A stretch of 64,000 nucleotides of DNA from positions 1,364,001-1,428,000 of the forward strand of contig OZ038423.1 in the NCBI GenBank assembly GCA_964036155.1, in the 5' to 3' direction. The notes beneath the pieces were generated by a model that saw nothing but the letters and a program-made list of their open reading frames with translations, was not told where the DNA came from and ran no database searches. Of the stretch, positions 37,001 to 48,024 are shown in pieces (the first letter of the stretch is position 1; the number at the start of each line of letters is the position of its first letter). The position numbers were made by a program, and so were the translations under genes. The DNA is from Diploscapter coronatus. Its lineage: Eukaryota; Nematoda; Chromadorea; Rhabditida; Rhabditidae.

Positions 37001-39479
37001 ATCCCTCTTAGATTCCCCTATATTTTTCCATCTAATGTTATCTTCTTGTTCGAGTGTTTGCAGCTTTTCGGCTTCGTCTTTGCAACCCCAACCGCCCTCT
37101 GCTGCTTTTGTGCTCCAATGCCAAATCGATTCTATCAATCGAGTGCAATTGCAGGATGATACAGTACTCCTATCAATCAAAGAGAAGACGATATGAGCAT
37201 CAACACTTCAGTGATAAGATAAGATTAGATTTGATGAGAGATGATAAGTACGTAATATCGTACAGCAATCTGGAAGATCATAGCAATTCAATATAGGATC
37301 CGCCAAAAGTCTGGGCTGCTTTGGTTGGTACGCAAATTTGAGCCTGTAAACATCTAAAATTCATAGCCAAATGACATAAAATTATGCAGATAAGTAGCAT
37401 TAGTATTGGGGAAGATAATATTCACGTTTTCAGAAAATATTAGTCACTATTACCCAAACGATGAATTTTCAAAAGAAGGCTGAAAGCGGTCTATACACGT
37501 TTGGCGCACCCTACAAATTAGAATACGATTCCTACCGTATTCTGAAAGATATACATTCCCACAATCGAATATACAAATATGCAAGCGATCGTCCACATAA
37601 TATGATAATTATAGGTTGTAAAGGTGAGCTAACAAAGTATTCTGCTAAGAAAGGAAGAAATGGCTAATGAGATTAGGCGTCAGGTCGCGTGTCTCTACAG
37701 ATTAGCCGATGCGCATATTTGCCGTATCTTATTGAATAGGCATTAAATGCGGGTATCAGGTTGCTCATAAGCACAGAAATTCTACTTGCACCCCTTTGAT
37801 TTTTCAACACCGTACCTGATGTTAATATCAAAGACTTAACTGTTACACATCTCTGTGCCCGTATCCAGAAAGCTTCACTTCCATAGAAATAAGTTATTCC
37901 TTTGGAATATTAGGAAACTGTTTCAAAAGAATAACTTATTCCAATGGAATAGTCTCTGGATACGGGCACTGATGGGTATTTAACTAGGCTTAATTCCAGC
38001 CCTTTAACCAATTTTGATGCGGGTAATGAGATATAACTGCAGCATATCAATGCGCACTTAAGGATGCCATATTTGTCATGCCCAATGACATAATATACCC
38101 ATATCCCATTTATAGCTGCTGATGATGGCACTTGGGTACTTGACCCTCCACCACCCTTTTCCCAGTCAAAGTGCTCTAATCCGAGCATCAAGTGACTCAA
38201 TATGCTAATATCGCCAAATATATGGGATATCAATATAGCGACAACCTGGTAGCACAACATATTTGACCTTGGAAGATATGGGGTTTTGGACGGTAATTTG
38301 GAAATTACAAGACAGAATGACAAAATAAAATAGGAAACAGCACAAGACCGAAAATGATAAAAAAAAAAAAAAAAAAAAGTCTTGAAATTGTCTTCCTTAT
38401 GCTATTTTATCAGACCTAGACAGAACCTAAGCCAAATCCTCGATACGGATCCTCTTGAGCCAAAATTTCTCCCTAAAATCCTATTGCGGACCCTATGGCT
38501 AGAAAGCTGCTTAAGGCTGTGTTTCGTTGTCTTGTTGTTTTGCAATTTTAGATTTTGCTTTGAATAAAACATTCAAATATAATTTCTATTGTTGATGCCG
38601 AAATCTGGGAGATCCAAAATGAGGAGCGAGAAAGAAGCGATTTTAGATGGCAGTCTCACTTCTTTTCGCGTGTTATTTCTCGATTTTCTAACCACTAAAA
38701 TAACTGTACACCACTTTGCACGCCTCCCAGATTTGGGCATCAAGAATACCATTTGGTAGGGTTCCAGGAGGCAACGTTGAGGGCCCCGCTCCTCCATTCT
38801 GCTGTTGTTGGCCTACGGTAGCCGCGGCGGCTTGTGCCATCTGAGCGGCTAATTGTTGCGAGAGCAGTTGGTAATTCAGGGAGTTGAGAAATTGCGTTGC
38901 GGGGTTTTGACCGACTGAAAATTTGCATTTCTTTTCAAGGTTATTAAAAATGACAACCTGGAAAAGTGGCTGCATTCATTACATTGTTACGTACGAAATC
39001 GAATGACAAAGAGTTTCTTTTGCCTTAACGTCCCCAATGCCTTTTGGCATGTAGCGACGTAACTATTTTTTCCAAGTTGCTATAAAAATACCGTACCCAT
39101 AACTGGTGTGGTGGGTTTTGATCCATCTTGAATTGACGAATTCGGCGAATAATTTGAACTTTCGGAATTCGCCTCTGCGTCATTCTTCTTCAGGTCGGAT
39201 TCCTGAATGTTCAAGTCCTCAGGTATGGCAACTTGGAAACCGCGAGACCGCGAGGCATTGAGACGTTGAGAAATAATGTGGAAAAAGAAGCCTATCATCC
39301 CCCATACCCTACTCTAAACTCTATACTATTTCGTGCTATGTCTCACGTGTTTCGCGGTTTCGTGATTTCCAAATAGCCCTTCAGATTCATATTCGAAAAA
39401 TAAACGATACATCATTTTGCTGATCTGGATTAGCGCAGGAAGCCTGTAGGAGGCAATCAATAGAAAATTTTGCATCCAT
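34056..39479 (-). CDS. pha-2: HHEX/PHA-2 homeodomain transcription factor
   Basis: Six exons (minus): 39479-39411, 39217-39097, 38914-38750, 36353-36257, 36014-35903, 34262-34056; 256 residues. The homeodomain spans exons 4-6: KRKGGQIRF, FTNEQTDALENKFDSHKY, LSPQERKKLAKSLSLSERQ and VKTWFQNRRAKWRR, diagnostic of the HHEX family. C. elegans PHA-2, the nematode member, acts in the pharyngeal isthmus. The N-terminus carries FSIDCLL, an eh1-like Groucho-recruitment motif, and exon 3 has a Gln/Ala-rich stretch. The protein should repress transcription in the nucleus. Oddities: the intron before exon 6 ends in AT instead of AG, although its donor (CAA then GTAAGA) is strong and the intron position, between Gln and Val of helix 3, is common in homeobox genes. 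Exon 3 ends at a repeat. GTGAGT near the stop could be a donor to a further exon. Confidence 0.93.
34308..34444. repeat. Family A hairpin in pha-2 intron 5
   Basis: CATCGTAGCATCGCTTTGCA and GCGAAATAGTATAGGAGTTG face CCATACTATTTCGTATACAA and GCGATGCAACGATTGCGCAA. It begins about 46 bases from exon 6 with its abnormal acceptor. Confidence 0.9.
34534..34742. repeat. Family H element, degenerate
   Basis: Starts CCAATGACCGATTACTTGAG and ends TGAATCGATCATTGACAATA. It lies in pha-2 intron 5. Confidence 0.7.
35085..35301. repeat. Family H element
   Basis: TCTATGACCAATTTTTTGAG opens and CTCAAGTAATCAGTCATTGA closes; the interior ATGCACAAATTCGAATATAC matches the other copies. It lies in pha-2 intron 5. 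Confidence 0.85.
36033..36226. repeat. Family H element filling most of pha-2 intron 4
   Basis: AACTTGAGACGAAATAAATA near the left and CTCAAGTAATCGGTCATTGA on the right, with ACAGGTTCGAATATGCA inside. It occupies roughly 80% of the 242-base intron 36015-36256. Confidence 0.85.
37303..37517. repeat. Degenerate Tc1/mariner-like element
   Basis: Shares AAAAGTCTGG, a TAGCATTAGTATTGGGGAAG-type interior, AAGAAGGCTGAAAGCGGTCT and GGCGCACCCTAC with the element at 13965, in the same order and similar spacing, but the ends are eroded. Confidence 0.65.
37856..37972. repeat. Hairpin with GTGCCCGTATCCAGA ends
   Basis: GTGCCCGTATCCAGAAAG opens, CTCTGGATACGGGCAC closes, and the inner AATAAGTTATTCCTTTGGAA is mirrored by GAATAACTTATTCCAATGGA. 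Confidence 0.9.
38588..38748. repeat. Family I element abutting the pha-2 exon 3 donor
   Basis: TTGTTGATGCCGAAATCTGG opens and CTCCCAGATTTGGGCATCAA closes on the plus strand. On the minus strand the element starts GTATTCTTGATGCCC, directly after the last base of exon 3. A second copy, interrupted by another hairpin, is at 63430. Confidence 0.85.
38947..39081. repeat. Family A hairpin, degenerate
   Basis: ACCTGGAAAAGTGGCTGCAT opens and GTAACTATTTTTTCCAAGTTG closes over 135 bases, with TACGAAATCGAATGACAAAG in the core position. It lies in pha-2 intron 2. Confidence 0.75.
39228..39378. repeat. Family B hairpin filling most of pha-2 intron 1
   Basis: GCAACTTGGAAACCGCGAGA and GTTGAGAAATAATGTGG face ATACTATTTCGTGCTATGTC and GTTTCGTGATTTCCAAATAG. 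It takes about 150 of the 193 bases between exons 1 and 2. Confidence 0.9.
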
Positions 39480-40477
39480 AATAGGAAAAAATCAAATAAA
39501 GTAGTTTTATTTAATTATGTTCAAAATTATCGATGAACTGAAGTTTAGCTTTGAAGTCTGTGGATTCCACCAAATGTGTGGGGCTGAATGAGGGCTCGAT
39601 TGGCCCGAAGTATAAAAGATTGGAGGGGTCTCTGTTTCTCTGTGCTTTCTTTCCACTCTCTTCTCTCTCAATGACATTAGCGCATCTCATCTCTATTGAA
39701 GAGCCAGATCACTGACAACTTCGCGAGTGGGCGGAGCTTGGAGCATACGGTAGTTGGGAGGAAGGAAAAGAAGGGAAGTGAATTGAGTGGTCCTTATAAA
39801 ATTATTTCTTACCTCTATATATATATATATATTTGAAACAACACATATTAAGATTAATTAATGCCAGGGCGGTATGGGTATGCATCAAATTATCATGAAC
39901 TATTTGCATATCGATTAACAGCGTGATACTTTGCATAACAAGAACATTTTGAGAAGAAACGCTCTATTGAAATAAAACTATTGAATATTTTGTTTAAAAG
40001 TATATAGCAGTTTTTCTTGCTCCCAAATATACAGTATCCCATGTTCTCAATTTTGCTCGTCGATAATCCGCGGCCTGTTCGCTCGCAATTCTTGTCTCTG
40101 TTTAGCTCCGACATTTCGCTTCTTCTGATTTCCCCCTCTAATTCCACTCAATCACATGATTCACAAATAAGTGCGCGAGAGATGTCGGAGAAATCAAATT
40201 GATAGAAGAGAGGGCGAAAGATGCAGACACACGACGACAGTCAGCGAAGATAGATGATATGAAATAACATAAGAGATGATAGGGAAAACATTGAAGCACC
40301 CCCAACAAACTGACTGCAGATTCAATATGCTCTTTATGTCAGATTAGCAGAATGCGAGAGGGAGAGACAAATGATATTTGACTTGATGCGAGATGAAAAC
40401 TGGAAATTTTTGACGATTTTCATTGCAATCAAAACTCATCTTTATTGCTACCGTATGCAATTAATACTAGGAACGAT

Positions 40478-40605
40478 AAAAGGCAATTTGGAGTCCACAC
40501 GACATGCCAAATAGTGTGGGGAAAGGAAAGCCTACCACCCAATACTCCTACCCGAGCCATATACTATTTCGCATGTATTGGGGCGTTCTTGAATGCCACA
40601 TGCAG
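40478..40605. repeat. Core-sharing hairpin (B/C type)
   Basis: GGAGTCCACACGACATGCCA and AAATAGTGTGGGGAAAGG face CATATACTATTTCGCATGTA and TTGAATGCCACATG. Confidence 0.75.
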
Positions 40606-41270
40606 TTCTAGCTATCTGCAATAAGACATAAATTTACTAGTTTTAAATGCACGATTAAATTCATTCGAATTCATAGCACTAATGCTATTAGCTACCTTGT
40701 TACAACTCATAGTAGACCAAGTTTTTGGCTTATAAAATTTCGCCTTGAAATTTTAAATGTGTGCATCTTTATTTTACAGTACTCTACAATGAAGAGAATT
40801 TTTAGATTTTAAGATTGAATCTTGAAAATGTCGTGCGTATTTGCAACTTGGTTGTGCATCCATCCGTCCATCTATCCATCTAATGTGAGTTATGGTGTCG
40901 AATTACCGGGCTTTATGCATTATCTATACATGCTGCTGTTGTGCGTCGCTTCTAATAACTTCTTTGCTTTAACGGCAGAGAAGACACGTTTCTCCTCTCC
41001 GTGTTTTCCGTGCTATCTCTCTCTCACAGCGAGAAATAGTATGAAGAGACTGGAGACGAAAAGATTTTCCTGACTTTAGGGGCAAGGCAGCGCACTTTCT
41101 AATGGCTTTCTTGCTCACCTCTTTTGTCCTATTCGTCTTATTGTGTAATCGAGCTGCTCCACATACATCCCCTTTCACAATTCACATACACACAAGTCAG
41201 CCACCAACTACAAATGGAAACGAAGAAATTTTAAGATAAAACAAATATTTTATTCCATATAAAATTATGA

Positions 41271-41346
41271 CCCACTGTAGCTCCCACTCTTTTTTGGCAA
41301 GTAGTATGGAGAAAAGAAAAAAGAGGGTGGGAACTACAAGGGGTCA
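41271..41346. repeat. Family F hairpin
   Basis: CACTGTAGCTCCCACTCTTT is mirrored by AAGAGGGTGGGAACTACAAG, with AAGTAGTATGGAGAAAAG as core. Confidence 0.9.
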
Positions 41347-41383
41347 AAAGTTATCTTGAAATGAAACATATCATTTGAAATTT

Positions 41384-41727
41384 CAGTGGCGGCATCTTTT
41401 GACCAAAGTCGCACTTCTTTCTCCAACAAGTGCGACTTCTTTAGTGAAAAAGTCGCACTTGGTTTCTTTGAGATCGTGCTACGCGTTAATTATTCAATTA
41501 TTTTGAGCTGTGAGTAATTAAATTTTTACATAATAAAGTAGAGGTCAAGGGCAACACGACCATATAAAAATTTATATAGAAGAGGTAATAACATTTGCTC
41601 TTTATTTTGCTGTCTTTTCATGCTCTTGAAAAAAGGATAGCTCGTGCTTCTTTTTGAGAAGGCCACTTTTTGAAGAAAGTAGTGCGAATTCGAAGTTGGT
41701 GTTTCTTAGGCAAAAATACCGCCACAG
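41384..41727. mobile_element. Non-autonomous DNA transposon with CAGTGGCGG ends
   Basis: Left end CAGTGGCGGCATCTTTTG and right end (reverse strand) CTGTGGCGGTATTTTTGC are imperfect terminal inverted repeats. The interior begins with three copies of AAGTCGCACTT or its complement (41405-41460). No transposase is encoded. The superfamily is undecided; a hAT-like origin is possible. Confidence 0.7.
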
Positions 41728-42017
41728 ATGTTCACAATAAATGATGAATAAATGTACCCACTGAAACGAACATTTTTACAAAATCGCAATCAAAATATCA
41801 TCCATCCCTGGCTAAAATAGGCTAAAATTAAAATTTCCAAAAAATAGTGGGCGAAATAAGGAGGGTGAAGAGTGACAGACGAAAGAGGCGAACAGCGTGT
41901 TGACCTGCGTTTATCGCGTTATTATCAATTTCCCACGTTTTATTAAATTTCCTCAACCACTTTTACTTCGCTAATTGGTCTAATTATCGCTAATTAAGTC
42001 GAGATTTTGCAGCAGGA

Positions 42018-45000
42018 ATGGCCGACGCCAATCCAAATGCAGTCGCGGAGGGTGGTGAACAGGCTCAAGAGGTACAAATTTTCAAAAAATCGCCCTTTAA
42101 ATTCAATTTTTAAAACTTATTTTCAAATTAACTTTCGAATTCTCAGATGCCCGGAATGTGGCAAATGATTCGTACCTTGGCAGGGCGCATGATGATGATC
42201 TACTTCGTGACAAGTCTCATCAAAGTGGGTCAAATTTTCCAAACAATTCAGAGAAATTGAAATTTTATTTTTAAAGGGATTGATAAAATTTCGTTCTTTT
42301 TCCTGAAAATTTTCAAGTTAAGGAAAAAATATAAAATTAGATTTTTTAAAATACTTTGAAATTTCTAATTTTAGGCTCTTGTAATTACCACCCTCACTCT
42401 ATTGTAGATTACCATCCTCTTTTTCTTTCTCCCATACTATTTCTCAGAAAAGAGGACGGTGGTAGCTACAGCGAGCTAAATTGGTATAATTTTTTGCCAT
42501 CTTCAGGGTTTTACCGGTGGCCCTAACCAATCGCAAAATGCAACGATCACCCCGTCGGTCAAATATCCGCCGGCAAGGAACCTCTTTCCTCCCGGACAGC
42601 TTTTCGACCTCTACATGTACCTGGACGAATCGGTTGGTGATGTTATTTTATTCTTTTCAAAATCTTGTTCTCAATTCATTTTTCCACTGCAGGACGAAAC
42701 GTTCATCGAATTCGAGAAGGGCAACTTGTTTTGGATGGAAAAAGGCCTCAAGTACGGCGATTATTCGGCTGGACCCGATAAGGTATTTTTACAAGTTAAA
42801 AAAGCATTAAAATGTTTATTTTTTGAATGTGGCTTATTTAGACATTTTCTAAAGTGAAATATTGTAAAATTAATGAATTTAAAGAGTGGTTTATCGAAAT
42901 TTTCTGAAGGAATTAGATAATATTTGAATTTTGTTAGGACGGCATCTTGGTGTTTCAAAGAACAATTCCCACTCCTGAAGTGTTGCTGAGAAACGAGTCT
43001 CTGTTTCTGCACACTTTCATCACCAAATCCGGACAGTCGCCTGATCCGAAGGACCGGAACTATATCAGGAGGGAGGTCAGAGTTAAAAATGCTTAGGGTC
43101 TGTTCAGACGTTAGTTGACAATGCAACTTTCAACTCGCTCGAAATAGCATGGAAATGAAGAGCGCGGTTGCGCATCAGGTTAATCATTTCCTCTGCTCTC
43201 TTCACTTCCCATGCTATTTCGAACGAGTTGCAAGTTGCATTGGAAACTAACGTCTGAACATGGGACCTTTATTTTCTCGCTTTGACTTTGATTTTAATTT
43301 CAGGTCGTATACGAGGTCAAGCAGCTGAACAAATTCAAAAAGAAGTACTACAAGAAGACCTCGAATTTGCTGACTGGAAAATCTGAACAATCTGATGAGG
43401 ACTTGGCTAAAGCACAGACCATGAAGTATGAGGTGCTCAATTTCTGGCATCCCAACATCAGCATACATTTGGTCGACGACCAGACTGCTTGGACTAAGGG
43501 TAATTAACTCTATGCTTATTTGTCACTTTAATTAGCCTAATTATCTGTCTTTATTAGGCATACTTTTCTAAGAGGAAAATACATTTTTAGTTTTCTCAAT
43601 TGCTCTAATTAAATCTCTCTAATTATCCCTTTAATTGTCCCCAATTGTCCAGGAGCCCTGCCCTCTCCTTTGGACGTTGCAGTGAAATTCGACCCGGTTG
43701 GCGGCGTTTACAGGCCGATTTTCATGTTCAACACCTACTGGAATCTCGGCTCCGAGTACATGCCAATTAACGATACTGTCAAGGTAGTTATAACATAGTT
43801 CCTTACCCTAGTTAAATATTTAATTGCCCTAATTAAGACTATCGATCTACGAGTGACTTATTACCCGATTTCGCTATTCAAATTCCAGTTCTATGCGAGT
43901 CAGCAGGTTGGAAAATTTGAAAAAGCAGAAGTTTTGAAATGTTTTTTTTCAGATGAAAACCCAATGGTCCCAAATGTTAATGCAAGACCAGGAAGACGAT
44001 GACCAGGATTCCATCAAACAGGCCCTCTTGGAGACGAACCCCATTCTTCTCGGTAAAATTTACAGTCATATTATTGTGTCGGTCAAATGAAGTGACAGTT
44101 CGTGTGCTAAAGAACGCTGTTGCGAGAAATGCGCGTCACGACTAGGCGCAAAAAGAGGTTAGAGTGCAGAGAAGGAAGAGTCAGCGGGAGAAAGTGGTAC
44201 ACAATTTCTTCTGCCTCTCCCTAGTCTTTTCTCAGTTTTCAACGCACGAATTTTCATTTAATTTGACCGAAGCAATAGTCTGGATATAGTTTTACAAGAA
44301 AAATCGTATTTTCACATTCTCTGGCTATTTCTAAATGTTATTTCAAATTTTCTAAACTATCTGGATAGTTTCAACTTTTTTGTTTTGTTTTCAAGAATAT
44401 CGCGCATTTCCAGGAATTACAATGGCAGTGTCCCTGCTCCACACTGTATTCGAGTTTCTGGCCTTCAAAAACGACATCCAGTTTTGGCGCTCCAGAAAGG
44501 ACCTGGTTGGACTATCAGTCAGATCCGTGCTCTTTAGTATTTTCCAGGTAATACATTGATTTGACCTCATGTATTTGTCACTAGTTATTTTTTGGCCTTT
44601 GTATTCCACACCCACTTTGAGAAGATAGTAGGAGAAAAGAAAAAAGTGGATGTGAGCGTGGAATAGACGAGGTCATTTTTCCTTCCCCAAACATTCGAAT
44701 CTAAAATTTTGTGACAACTACACACGATGATGACCGCCAGCTGGTGGCAATACAGGAAGCTGATTGATTGATTTCATGATAATTTAGAATTCTAAGACAA
44801 AAATTTACGAACCTCAAAGTTGAAACCACCATTTTAAGAAAAAATTATCTTCTATTTAAAATAACGCGGTATTTGAAATTGTGATTTTCAGTCCCTGGTG
44901 GTTTTCCTGTACATTTGCGACAACGACACTAATTTCATGGTGAAGATTTCGGTGGGAATCGGGCTTCTTATCGAGTGCTGGAAGATCCCCAAAGTCATGG

Positions 45001-47280
45001 ATGTTTCGGTATTTTCCTATTTTTTAAATATATTTTTATCTTTTGTGTTTCAGGTCGACTGGAACGAAAAGATTTTGGGTGTCTTTCCGAAAATCAAAGT
45101 CCAAGATAAGGGCTCTTATGTGGAATCTGACACGAAAGTTTATGATGAGGTAGATTTTTTGAAAAGTTAAATTCGTAATTGATCTAGGCAGTGCGCTTAA
45201 TCCAGATCGCTCAAGCATACTTCCTTTAGTCAAAATATTCTGAACAGTTTCTTGATGCCTATACTCCTACGTATCAACTTCCTATAGAAAAACTTGTATC
45301 AGCGTGTACCTCCTCTCCCCTATTTTCATTCTAGCTGTGAAAGTCGGCATAGATCTGATTTTTAAGGAAAATAATTAACAAGCGAATTTCCAGATGGCGT
45401 TCAAATACTTCTCCTGGGTGATGTTCCCTCTGTTGATCGGATACTCGATCTATTCTCTTCTTTACGTGGAGCAGGTACAAAAATTAGAATATTCGAATAT
45501 TTGATGAAACTAAAATAGAAAATTAGAATATTTAAAATCGAATATTTGAACAAAGAACATGAAATCGACATTTCAGAAAGGCTGGTACTCGTGGGTGCTA
45601 AACATGCTGTATGGCTACCTGCTCACTTTCGGATTCATTTCTATGACACCGTAAGGATTGCACAAATTTAAATGAAAAATGAACTCGTCTTTAAGCTTTA
45701 CCGTTTTCTTTATAATTATTAACACAAACTTTTCATAAATTTGTACTATTTCATAAGTATAAATTACTTTTTATTAAAAAAATAACTAGAATATTATTAT
45801 TCAGACAACTATTCATCAACTACAAGTTGAAGTCGGTGGCGCACCTGCCATGGCGAATGCTCACCTACAAGTTCATCAACACGTTCATCGACGACCTGTT
45901 TGCCTTCGTTATCCGCATGCCCTTGATGTACAGAATCGGATGCTTCCGAGACGACATCATTTTCGTGGTACGTCATTTACAATAATTACGGATTAAAATA
46001 ATGTCTTCTTTTAAAGATAAAACTATGTAGCTTGGTGAAATTGTTTATAGAAACACCATAGCATTTTTGGTTTCAAAATAGATCTGCAGTAGAGAAATGT
46101 TTGCTTATCAAAACGTCGAATAATGGTATCATTTGACAAATTTAAAAATTAACTATATTATATAAATATAAAATCGTGTTCACCGCTGGAAAGAGCACGC
46201 TCCATAATGTGCTAGACGAGTCTTTTCCCTTTCTTCTTTCGCATTGGAACGCGCTTTTTCCAGCGCCGGCACGATAGAAAGCTTCAAAAGCTATAAATTT
46301 TGACCAACTAAGAAAAATTTCTAAGCGCTTATTTAAAAACAAAACTCCAGATCTACCTCTACCAGCGTTGGATCTATCGCATCGATCCGACCCGCGTCAA
46401 TGAATACGGTACTTCGATGGTACCTCCACCAGGTAACCGATTTCCTAACGATTTGACGTGCTTTTTTAAACCCAACACTCGGAAATTTTCACACATCTGT
46501 GGCAATTACACATTTTATACCCAGAATTATTAGCCTGCCCCACAAATCTTTTTCCCCATTTTTCTGGTTTTGACTTTTTCTGATAATTGATTCGCGATAA
46601 AAATCGAAAGTTTTCAACACCAACACATTTTTGATAATCTGCTGGCTCTTATACAAAAATGTCAGAATAAACGTTCTACTAATGATTTGTGGTAAAAATA
46701 AAAATCACCGAAATTTCCCCGAAAGTTGGGAAAATACTTGTGCAGAGAGCGCAAGCTCCGCCCCTCTGCAAATGCGCGGCATTTAACAAAAGGTGGCAGT
46801 TAAGTAACCCTAAAATGGAAAACAAGTACCCTTCAAAAGCCAAATATTATGAAAAACCACCCCTAGATCGACAATGAACCTTCTGGAAAGGCTACGCCAA
46901 AAATCAGCACATACTTTTTCCCTGCAAGCAGTTTGAAGCTTACGAAAACGTTCATTTTAAGGGGTCCAGAAATGGCAGTTCTTTCGTTCCAAATCAATTT
47001 TTATCGGGTTTTTTTCCTACAAAAAGTCTTAGTCATCCCACAATGATCTTCTTGGACAAAAATAATAGCGGAATATGGTTCTCATCAACCTGCTTGCGCC
47101 TTCTCTAGGCTTATGAGACAACCCAATAAATGAACTGAGTTTGAAACAGTTATGAATTTAATTTCAGAAGAACTAGAGGGAGAACAGAAAGCGATCGAAG
47201 ACAACAAAGATGAAAAGCCCGAGGAAAATAAGAAACCCAAATCCGACAAGAAAAAGCCGGAAACCAAAAAGGATAAGTAA
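42018..47280 (+). CDS. CLPTM1: CLPTM1 family ER/Golgi membrane protein
   Basis: Seventeen exons: 42018-42071, 42147-42224, 42507-42632, 42693-42782, 42938-43075, 43304-43499, 43653-43783, 43838-43906, 43953-44052, 44414-44547, 44892-45008, 45054-45149, 45394-45474, 45577-45650, 45805-45967, 46351-46432, 47168-47280; 613 residues, all phases closing. The text is CLPTM1 throughout: an N-terminal helix (MMMIYFVTSLI), a long lumenal domain with N-glycosylation sites (NQS, NAT, NES, NIS, NDT), AFKNDIQFWRSRKDLVGLS, then several membrane helices and AHLPWRMLTYKFINTFIDD. The tail is Lys/Glu-rich and ends in KKDK. In mammals CLPTM1 restrains forward traffic of GABA-A receptors from the ER, and a related protein is a lipid scramblase, so a trafficking or scrambling role is likely. 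The start follows TTTTGCAG by five bases, consistent with spliced-leader addition. Hairpins lie in introns 2, 5, 10 and 15. Confidence 0.97.
42370..42475. repeat. Family F hairpin
   Basis: TTGTAATTACCACCCTCACT opens, CCATACTATTTCTCAGAAAA forms the core, and GACGGTGGTAGCTACAGCGA closes. It lies in CLPTM1 intron 2. Confidence 0.85.
43096..43263. repeat. Family E hairpin
   Basis: GGTCTGTTCAGACGTTAGTT and CTCGCTCGAAATAGCATGGA face CCATGCTATTTCGAACGAGT and AACTAACGTCTGAACATGGG. It lies in CLPTM1 intron 5. Confidence 0.95.
44598..44676. repeat. Family D hairpin
   Basis: TTTGTATTCCACACCCACTT is mirrored by GTGGATGTGAGCGTGGAATA, with AGATAGTAGGAGAAAAG in the centre. It lies in CLPTM1 intron 10. Confidence 0.85.
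46180..46266. repeat. Hairpin with CGCTGGAAA ends
   Basis: CGCTGGAAAGAGCACGCTCC is mirrored by GGAACGCGCTTTTTCCAGCG. It lies in CLPTM1 intron 15 and has no core match. Confidence 0.85.
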
Positions 47281-48024
47281 TTTCATGCTAATTATCAAAT
47301 TTCTGGTGGCAAATTATATTTTATTTATGCCAACTTTCAAATGACAGGGGTCTAAAGCAGCTTATAACTACTTTTCCTACTCGTAAGAATGTCAGTGCTC
47401 ATTTTTATCATTGTTTTGAAACACCTGATTTTTAAAATTTATGTTATTTTTTCGAGTTTTGACGATTTCACTTGCCCTTTTCTATAACGATTTTTATTGA
47501 ATTTTGGAGGCTTTCAAAATGATTGAATAATTTATTTTATTATTTATATCAATTGTGGATAGAAATCCAGGCTGGAGTGTGGTCAAAAGGTAATTTAATT
47601 TTTTAGCCGTCGAAAAAATTGTTTGATGAATTTTATTGTGATAGACTTGTTATGATTATTACTCACGCAAAACTTTTATCTAATTCAATTTTCTCAGATA
47701 CCAAAGTTTCAATTACTGTAGCCTGTTTTATCATTCCTTTTCCTCGGAATTTTTGATGATCAAAAATTTTTATATCTTTCGATCTGAGAAGACGTAATTT
47801 TATCGTGAAAAATTAATTAGGGTTTGTTGTTAATTGTTGTGAATCGATTTTTATTGAAAACTTGAAATAAATTAAGATTGAGGTTTAAGCGGAGAAAATA
47901 TTGTGGCACAATAACATATTTGATGTGATATATTGCTAAGGATCTTTTCATAAATGAAGAATTGAACATTGTGAATCATTTCAAAATTGCGATAGCACAT
48001 TTTCAAAATTAATCGATATTTCGT
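47281..48024. other. Intergenic spacer after CLPTM1
   Basis: AT-rich 3' flank with no repeat or exon recognised. The next same-strand gene starts 744 bases after the CLPTM1 stop, too far for a typical nematode operon spacing but not exclusive. Confidence 0.6.

Larger units (their letters stand above)
36354..38749. other. pha-2 intron 3 (2.4 kb)
   Basis: The longest pha-2 intron. It holds a degenerate Tc1-like relative (37303-37517), a hairpin (37856-37972), a 20-base poly-A run near 38359 and a family I element next to the donor. Open frames at 36438, 37461 and 37910 (137 codons, minus) lack splice support. Intronic enhancers are possible but cannot be pointed to. Confidence 0.6.
39480..42017. 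other. Divergent promoter region of pha-2 and CLPTM1
   Basis: Lies between two head-to-head genes. It holds a (TA)n run near 39818, a B/C-type hairpin (40478-40605), a family F hairpin (41271-41346) and a 344-base CAGTGGCGG element (41384-41727). No exon was seen on either strand. Confidence 0.65.

Noticed and set aside
37910..38323. 137-codon minus-strand open frame in pha-2 intron 3
   Set aside because: Overlaps a clear hairpin (37856-37972) and has no splice or domain support.
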